Of a DNA stretch of 64,000 nt, positions 59,190 to 64,000 are shown piece by piece (the stretch's first letter is position 1; every line of letters begins with the position of its first letter). Position numbers and translations under genes: made by a program. The notes beneath the pieces were generated by a model, which ran no database searches, was not told where the DNA came from, and saw only the letters and a list, made by a program, of their open reading frames with translations. Source of the stretch: Calditrichota bacterium. GTDB lineage: Bacteria > Electryoneota > RPQS01. Location: the NCBI GenBank assembly GCA_020637395.1, contig JACJWA010000001.1, positions 1,736,001-1,800,000 on the forward strand, written 5' to 3'.

Positions 59190-60989
59190 TTATAAGTTGT
59201 GGCGATCCAAAAGCGCTATGAATTCTTCCGCAGGTTTGAACCCGGTGAAGCGCGTGACCTCGCGTTCGCCTTCCTGAAGAATGACGGTCGGCATTCCCGT
59301 GATCTTGTACTTCTGCTTCATCTCCTTCACCCACGGCGTTTCCTTCGTAAAATCGAGTTTCAACCGGACAAACTCGTCCACGCGTTTCTGCACGGACGGC
59401 ACGACCCACGTCTTCTCGTCGAGTTCCACACAGGCCACACACCAGTCGGCATACACGTCAATCAGGACGGGCTTGCCGGACGACGCTGAAAGCTCAATTG
59501 CCTGCTCTTCCTTGTTCACCATCCACTCCAGCTCGCTGTGCGCAGACGCGACACTGGCCGTTGCGCCCACCGCATTCGGATAGAATGACTTGAACAAGAA
59601 TATGCCGCCCATCAGAAAGATGATCAGGGTCAGCGCCTTGCCGATTCGCTGCTTGGGTGTGGCCTCATCGGTCAAGGTATCAAACGCACCCGAGAAGACC
59701 GAGAAAGTGATCAAGAGGACCGACCACGCCGCGAAATAGATCGGCTGCGGAAGCGTCAAGCGAAGCATGTACAATGCACCGGCCAGAAGGATCCATCCGA
59801 ATCCTTTCTTCACAACTTCCATCCACGATCCCGCTCGCGGCAGCGCCTGAATCGCTCCGGCAAATGTTCCAATCACGAGAAACAGCAGTCCGAGTCCCAG
59901 AGAGAATGTGAACAGCAGCGCCCAGCCGTAGAAGAGATCGCCCGTTCGCGCAACCCACGCCAAAAGGGCAACGATCACGGGACCGACGCAGGGAGCCATC
60001 ACCAGACCCGAAGCCATTCCCAGAAGCAGCGGACCAAAAAACCCGCGCTTGGCCGAGCCGCCGGTCAAACTTGATTGAAGTGCCGCGGGAAGCGCAATGT
60101 CAAAAGCTCCCAGCATGCTGATGCCCATGACTCCAAACACGAGCGCGATCACAATGTTCACGACCGGAGACCCGGAGATCGAACCGAAAAGTGTGCCCGT
60201 GGCGGCTGCGAACAGACCCAGCGTGCTATACACCACCGCAATACCCAGCGCGAAAATCGTGGACAGCAGCAGTCCGCGCAAGGGCTTGCCTGCACTCGAA
60301 CCGCCAATGTATCCAATCGTGATCGGAATCACCGGATAGACGCACGGTGTGAAACTTGCGAGGATACCTCCCAGAAACGCCACCAGAAATGCTGTCCAGG
60401 AACCGCCTTCGAGAGCGGCCATCAGCCGTGCTTCCAAGCCCTTCGGTTCTTCAGCTTCCGTGGTTGACATTGACCCGGCAAAAATGCGTTCGTTGGCGGC
60501 AATCACTTGTGACCCCGCGGAACGAATCTCGATCCGGGTCGTTAATTGTTTGTCCTCGGGCAAGAAGCAGACTTCTTGTCCGTACTCTTGACAAATCTGA
60601 TATCCGGCCTCAATCGGAATTGATTGAATGCCCAAAAGAGCATCCGGCGTTGCGGTCACGGGGACTCTAACCAACACCTCTCCGCGATAGCAGACTTCGT
60701 CATGGAAAGGCTCGCCTTTGGGAAACTGCGGCTCTCCGAAGAGGAGTCCCAAAGTGTCCGTCACCGTTACATAGAACAACCCGAACTCAACGTCCGTGAT
60801 ATGATGCTTGGCGGGAACATTGAATACCAAGCCCAGCTCTGAAGTTCCATCCGCGGCAATGGCATCTGTGCTCCACACCGCGCGTACAGGAACACCTGGA
60901 GAAACGGGACCATCACCCTCCTGAGCCATAAGCGGCGACGAGTGTGATAGAAATCCCAGCAAGAGGGCAATAGAGGCTAACCGGAACAT
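59190..60989 (-). CDS. dsbD: Thiol:disulfide interchange protein DsbD
   Basis: Carries electrons from cytoplasmic thioredoxin to periplasmic thiol proteins. 599 residues: signal peptide (MFRLASIALLLGFLSHSSPLMA), the N-terminal domain with its cysteine pair (YQICQEYGQEVCFLP, C-x7-C), a membrane domain of about eight segments with the two functional Cys-Pro motifs FTPCVYPVIPITIG and MAPCVGPVIVALL, and a C-terminal thioredoxin domain with YADWCVACVELDEKTW. All six cysteines expected are present. Confidence 0.95.
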   Translation of the reverse strand: MFRLASIALLLGFLSHSSPLMAQEGDGPVSPGVPVRAVWSTDAIAADGTSELGLVFNVPAKHHITDVEFGLFYVTVTDTLGLLFGEPQFPKGEPFHDEVCYRGEVLVRVPVTATPDALLGIQSIPIEAGYQICQEYGQEVCFLPEDKQLTTRIEIRSAGSQVIAANERIFAGSMSTTEAEEPKGLEARLMAALEGGSWTAFLVAFLGGILASFTPCVYPVIPITIGYIGGSSAGKPLRGLLLSTIFALGIAVVYSTLGLFAAATGTLFGSISGSPVVNIVIALVFGVMGISMLGAFDIALPAALQSSLTGGSAKRGFFGPLLLGMASGLVMAPCVGPVIVALLAWVARTGDLFYGWALLFTFSLGLGLLFLVIGTFAGAIQALPRAGSWMEVVKKGFGWILLAGALYMLRLTLPQPIYFAAWSVLLITFSVFSGAFDTLTDEATPKQRIGKALTLIIFLMGGIFLFKSFYPNAVGATASVASAHSELEWMVNKEEQAIELSASSGKPVLIDVYADWCVACVELDEKTWVVPSVQKRVDEFVRLKLDFTKETPWVKEMKQKYKITGMPTVILQEGEREVTRFTGFKPAEEFIALLDRHNL

Positions 60990-60995
60990 GTGCGC

Positions 60996-61023
60996 TTGAT
61001 ATTTTGTTGATTTTCGATATTCT
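60996..61023 (+). promoter_or_regulatory. Candidate promoter for the OsmC-family gene
   Basis: TTGATA (60996-61001), 16 bases, TATTCT (61018-61023), in the short divergent region between dsbD and the OsmC gene. Match is moderate. Confidence 0.4.
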
Positions 61024-61053
61024 TAATACACAGACAAGAACTTGGAGGTTCCC

Positions 61054-61515
61054 TTGAAAGCCGAGCTCAGGCATACCGGCCAAATGGCCTTTGTGGCGAA
61101 AGCCAATTCAAATCACTGGGTTCCCGTGGATGCGGGTCCCCTGTCCGGCGGCGGCAATGCCGCGACCGCGCCCATCGAATTGCTGGCCATCGCAGCGGGA
61201 GGCTGTGTCAGCATGGACATGATCTTTATCTTCGGCAAAAGCCGCAAGGCCTTCACAAGATTTGAAATGGAAGTCGAAGCCACGCGCGCCGAGACCTATC
61301 CGAAGCGCATTCTGTCGCTCCACTTTCACGCTCAGGTCGAAGGTGAAGATATGACGCCGGATACGATTGAAAAAGCGTTCACGCTTTCACTGACGAAGTA
61401 CTGTGCCGTCAGCCTGTCGCTTGACCGCTCCGTGAAATTCTTCTGCTCTTATACGTGCAACGGACAGCCCGGCAGAGAGTGGGAAATCGAACGGCTTCCC
61501 GAACACTACGCGTAG
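61054..61515 (+). CDS. OsmC/Ohr-family peroxiredoxin-like protein
   Basis: 153 residues from TTG 61054, chosen because GGAGG lies five bases upstream and the next residues (KAELRHTGQMAFVAK) fit the family. OsmC proteins use two cysteines to reduce organic hydroperoxides; here they are in AAGGCVSMDM (about 51) and KYCAVSLSL (about 117). The YhfA-like wording (APIELLAIAAGGCVSMD) suggests the general OsmC branch rather than Ohr. Its stop abuts the stop of the convergent SprT gene with no intergenic base. Confidence 0.9.
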   Translation: MKAELRHTGQMAFVAKANSNHWVPVDAGPLSGGGNAATAPIELLAIAAGGCVSMDMIFIFGKSRKAFTRFEMEVEATRAETYPKRILSLHFHAQVEGEDMTPDTIEKAFTLSLTKYCAVSLSLDRSVKFFCSYTCNGQPGREWEIERLPEHYA

Positions 61516-62109
61516 CTATTCTGCGGCTGCGGTGGACACCCCACCGTGCATCATCGAAAGATAAGACAGGAAGCCGCCCGTTGAGGGGCGAGGTTTGCGC
61601 GCGGGTCTGCCGCGCAGCGGCCAGTTATCTCTGAGCCAGTCTTCCACCGTCACATAGGCCGGGAACAGCCGCTCGGCGGCGCGAAACTCGGGAGTGTGAA
61701 ATCTTCTCCCGCCGTTCGGACCTTCGGTGATTCCAAAGTAGAGATGCAGCATTTCGTGATGCATCACGCCGGCTACAACCATCTCCGGAATGCGCGCGTC
61801 GTCCAACGCAGAATTGATCGTGATCACGCGCTTCTCCACGTCGCACAGCCCGAGCGTATAGCGCCAGCGATTGCGGCTCCAGCGAATGACCGGCTGCCGC
61901 AGTTCGCGCTTGAACATCACTTCGTTGATCACATCGAAACAGCTCTGAAGATCGTACACCAAACCCTGCGGCTTGTGTTTGGGTCCCCGTCTTGAAGTGA
62001 ACTGCGTGGGCTCAGGCTCGGCAGCCGGAATGACAGGCTCCGCGACCAGTCCAAACAGTTCGAACTGATGCGGATCTGGTACGGGGCGCGTTCTGCCTAC
62101 GACTCCCAC
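61516..62109 (-). CDS. SprT-like zinc metallopeptidase-fold protein
   Basis: 197 residues from GTG 62109, with GGAG four bases upstream and a 13-base overlap with rmuC. The zinc motif H-E-M-L-H is in AGVMHHEMLHLYF, and RFHTPEFRAAERLFP supplies the third ligand, as in SprT/Spartan peptidases. The N-terminal 40 residues are unconserved. The C-terminal zinc ribbon present in E. coli SprT is missing. A role in protease action, possibly on DNA-protein crosslinks, is only an analogy to Spartan; adjacent rmuC is a DNA-linked gene. Confidence 0.82.
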   Translation of the reverse strand: MGVVGRTRPVPDPHQFELFGLVAEPVIPAAEPEPTQFTSRRGPKHKPQGLVYDLQSCFDVINEVMFKRELRQPVIRWSRNRWRYTLGLCDVEKRVITINSALDDARIPEMVVAGVMHHEMLHLYFGITEGPNGGRRFHTPEFRAAERLFPAYVTVEDWLRDNWPLRGRPARKPRPSTGGFLSYLSMMHGGVSTAAAE

Positions 62110-63395
62110 GGAGCTCCGTCAGCCTCGGGAAGCAGTTTGTCCTCACCAGAACTCGGCAATTCCTCTTGTGCGCTCTCGTGCTGAATCGTCCCCAGCTTAC
62201 GCTCAAACTTGTCCAGATCCTTGTTGGCCGCATCCAAGTTTGTGCTCGCTTGCTGCACCTGCTTGGACGCTTTGTCAAAGCTTGTTCTGACTTTCAACAG
62301 GTCATCCCCCAGTCCGCGCAGAAGGCCCGTGATACGCCGCGCACTCTCTGAAATCTGCATGCCCTTGAAGCCGATCACCGTCACTTGAAGCAAGGCCCAA
62401 AACGAGGTCGGCGACGTCGGATAGACTCCCTTCCGTCGCGCGTATTCCATCAAATCGGAATTCGACAAGACTTCGTAGTACACTCCTTCAGCCGGGACAT
62501 ACATCACCGCGAACAGCAGCGTCTCCGGAGGTCGAATGTACTTCGACGCAATGTCGTCCACATGCTTCTTCACGGCCCGCACAAACTCTTTCCGCGCCGC
62601 TTCGGCTGTGGCCTCATCTTCCGCCGCGCGCAGCCGGTTATAGGCTTCCAAAGGAAACTTGCTGTCCACCGGAAGCCAACCCTGCGGATTCTTAATCACG
62701 GCATCCACACGGCCATTTCCCAACGGATACTGAATCTCAAACTGCTCGGGATGCAAACAATCGCGCAGCATCCGCTCCATCTCAATCTCACCTAATTCGC
62801 CGCGCAGTTTCGGAGCCTTTAGAATACCCTGCAGCTCCTCCAGCTCCTGAGAAAACCGCTGAATCTTTTCGTTGGTCGCGTGCAGTTCCGTTAGTCGCTC
62901 GGTCACACCCTTGAACAATCCCTCGTTGCGCGTGATCGTCTCGGAGAGCTTTGCATCCACCTGCGTCTGAATCTCGGCGAGTTTTCGTTCATTGGACTCC
63001 TGAAGCAAGCGAAACTGCTCCGTCAACGCCGCGACACTCTGGGTGAGCACTTCGCGCGATTCGTTGCGTCCCTTGCTCTGGTCCGCACTCAGCGACTCGC
63101 GCAGCGCGTCCAGGCGCGTTCCGAACTGGCCGATGCTTTCCCGCTGCTCTTTGCGGGCAATCTCCTGTTCCGCCGCAAGCTCGCGCCGGGATTCACGCAA
63201 TTCAGACGTCAGCGTGGCCTGACTTTCCTGCCGACTCCGTTCCAAGCTCTCCTGCAACAGACCCAGCCGACTCTCCAGCGCGGCCGTGCGTTCGCCTTCG
63301 CGTTCCGTTCTCCGGGACATGCGTGCAAGCTGCATCCAAATCAGGAGGACAAGGACTGCAAAAACCGCAAGAACTATGATCTGAAGGATTTCCAT
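62097..63395 (-). CDS. rmuC: DNA recombination protein RmuC
   Basis: 432 residues. N-terminal membrane anchor (IIVLAVFAVLVLLIWMQL), a long coiled coil (about 25-190), then the RmuC nuclease-like domain (PD-(D/E)xK fold): LRGELGEIEMERMLRDCL, YPLGNGRVDAVIKNPQGWLPVDSKFPLE (shown here as GNGRVDAVIKN and PVDSKFPLEAYNRL), KYIRPPETLLFAVMYVPAE and VYPTSPTSFWALLQVT. It limits inversions at short inverted repeats in E. coli. Catalytic acidic residues of the D..DSK type are intact. Confidence 0.95.
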   Translation of the reverse strand: MEILQIIVLAVFAVLVLLIWMQLARMSRRTEREGERTAALESRLGLLQESLERSRQESQATLTSELRESRRELAAEQEIARKEQRESIGQFGTRLDALRESLSADQSKGRNESREVLTQSVAALTEQFRLLQESNERKLAEIQTQVDAKLSETITRNEGLFKGVTERLTELHATNEKIQRFSQELEELQGILKAPKLRGELGEIEMERMLRDCLHPEQFEIQYPLGNGRVDAVIKNPQGWLPVDSKFPLEAYNRLRAAEDEATAEAARKEFVRAVKKHVDDIASKYIRPPETLLFAVMYVPAEGVYYEVLSNSDLMEYARRKGVYPTSPTSFWALLQVTVIGFKGMQISESARRITGLLRGLGDDLLKVRTSFDKASKQVQQASTNLDAANKDLDKFERKLGTIQHESAQEELPSSGEDKLLPEADGAPWES

Positions 63396-63401
63396 GGCTG
63401 G

Positions 63402-63620
63402 TTAATCGAATAAGTTAAGCATCTCACCCCAAAACTGCAACGAGTGATATGTCGGACAATCTCCTGCTCCCACCCACACCGGTTTCACTAACTTCAACAT
63501 TAACAGATATTTTTCAAACTCTTCGATAAATTCCCTGCTCCGCGATTTAGATGGACAAGTTTCCGAGCACCAGCAATTCGGCCCCACTTTGAACCGCTTG
63601 CCAGCACCACTTTGATTCAC
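63402..63620 (-). CDS. Possible small protein of unknown function in the rmuC-gltA gap
   Basis: 72 residues from GTG 63620, ending six bases before rmuC. It includes a Cys/Trp cluster (PNCWCSETCPSKSR) and then a predicted helix (REFIEEFEKYLLMLKLV) and a short C-terminal part. I recognise no family, base composition is lower in G+C than the neighbours, and no clear SD is seen. It may be a remnant. The rest of the 63,396-63,708 gap holds nothing I can identify, apart from weak AT-rich stretches before gltA. Confidence 0.35.
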   Translation of the reverse strand: MNQSGAGKRFKVGPNCWCSETCPSKSRSREFIEEFEKYLLMLKLVKPVWVGAGDCPTYHSLQFWGEMLNLFD

Positions 63621-63708
63621 GGTTGATTTTCAGCCCGCAAATCGCCATTATTAGTTTGAGAACTTTGTCACTTAATTTCTTACTTTCAGCCTCACGGGAT
63701 AGACACAA

Positions 63709-64000
63709 ATGTCAATGCTACAAGACAAACTAACTAAGCTGGTACCAGCCTATCAGGAGTCCATCAAGACTTTCGCGAAGACTCACGGCGAGAAAGTGAT
63801 CGGTTCCGTCACGGTCGGCGCACTTCTGGGCGGTCAGAGAGGCATCAAGTCGCTGCTCTGCGATACGTCCGAAGTCCCTGCCGATGCAGGGCTTATTGTT
63901 CGCGGTATTCCCATCATGGACCTGATGGACAAACTTCCGGAAGAAGTCATGTGGCTGCTCTTTACGGGAGAAATGCCGACCGCCGCGGAACTCAAGGACC
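63709..64000 (+). CDS. gltA: Citrate synthase, N-terminal part (gene runs off the right edge), eukaryotic-type
   Basis: 97 residues are visible from ATG 63709. KLTKLVPAYQESIKTFAKTH, then GEKVIGSVTVGALLGGQRGIKSLLCDTSEV and GLIVRGIPIMDLMDKLPEEVMWLLFTGEMP in consecutive blocks, match the N-terminus of mitochondrial-type citrate synthases, which have a longer N-terminal region than type II GltA and occur in Bacteroidota and relatives. It would condense acetyl-CoA with oxaloacetate. Acetyl-CoA from the acyl-CoA cluster would feed it. The active-site residues lie beyond the window. Confidence 0.9.
   Translation, partial: MSMLQDKLTKLVPAYQESIKTFAKTHGEKVIGSVTVGALLGGQRGIKSLLCDTSEVPADAGLIVRGIPIMDLMDKLPEEVMWLLFTGEMPTAAELKD

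Overview
The window (about 57% G+C by eye, densely packed, nearly every gene overlapping or abutting its neighbour) looks like a chromosomal segment of a Gram-negative, diderm bacterium. Pointers to the Fibrobacterota-Chlorobi-Bacteroidota (FCB) side of the tree are a UPF0164/PorV-type outer-membrane protein, a DUF5020 outer-membrane protein, a DsbD, a LapA/LapB pair, an omega subunit of the FCB-like type, and a citrate synthase whose N-terminus resembles the eukaryotic type. I cannot name the phylum with confidence. No phage, plasmid, transposase or CRISPR array is visible; the content is mostly housekeeping.

Layout. 1-49,910 is almost entirely minus strand. (i) 1-5,724: dnaB (partial), type-4 udg, coaBC, rpoZ, gmk, yicC, porV-like. 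(ii) 5,929-14,502: mutS, SPOR protein, lapB-lapA, miaB, sfsA, hisS. (iii) 14,584-21,698: a doubly broken sigma-54-type regulator, adenine deaminase, an MCE/MlaD protein, a permease-less mannose-type PTS pair (IIB, IIA) with hprK and hpf, xerC. (iv) 21,656-29,089: topA, smg (DUF494), secA, a phosphoesterase, nusB. (v) 29,108-42,136: a branched-chain amino-acid/acyl-CoA catabolic cluster: ilvE, two acyl-CoA dehydrogenases, 3-hydroxyacyl-CoA dehydrogenase, thiolase, an MBL hydrolase, a split methylcrotonyl-CoA carboxylase (biotin carboxylase, separate biotin carrier, carboxyltransferase) and a methylglutaconyl-CoA hydratase-like protein, with two paralogous small membrane proteins between the carboxylase genes. 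(vi) 42,152-49,910: three exported proteins, recJ, RNase P RNA, a membrane protein with a C2-like domain, RNase HI, a coiled-coil zinc-ribbon protein, tRNA(CAU), DUF5020 protein.

50,078-58,768 is a plus-strand run: HAD hydrolase, EamA transporter, DJ-1/PfpI protein, PolX, fRMsr-like GAF protein, phosphohexomutase, glgC, pyrimidine nucleoside phosphorylase and a histone-H1-like Lys/Ala-rich protein, ending at a bidirectional terminator. Then come trxA and dsbD (minus), an OsmC protein (plus), a SprT-like protein and rmuC (minus), and the start of citrate synthase (plus).

The most interesting observations are: an AT-rich inverted-repeat element that forms the P12 arm of RNase P RNA and has relatives next to rnpB and 15 kb away; an RNase HI gene with no ATG/GTG/TTG start that is in frame with the preceding gene across a TGA; a regulator inactivated by one extra C and one CGA-to-TGA change; methylcrotonyl-CoA carboxylase with a separately encoded biotin carrier; and histone-like tails on CoaBC and TopA as well as on a small free-standing protein.
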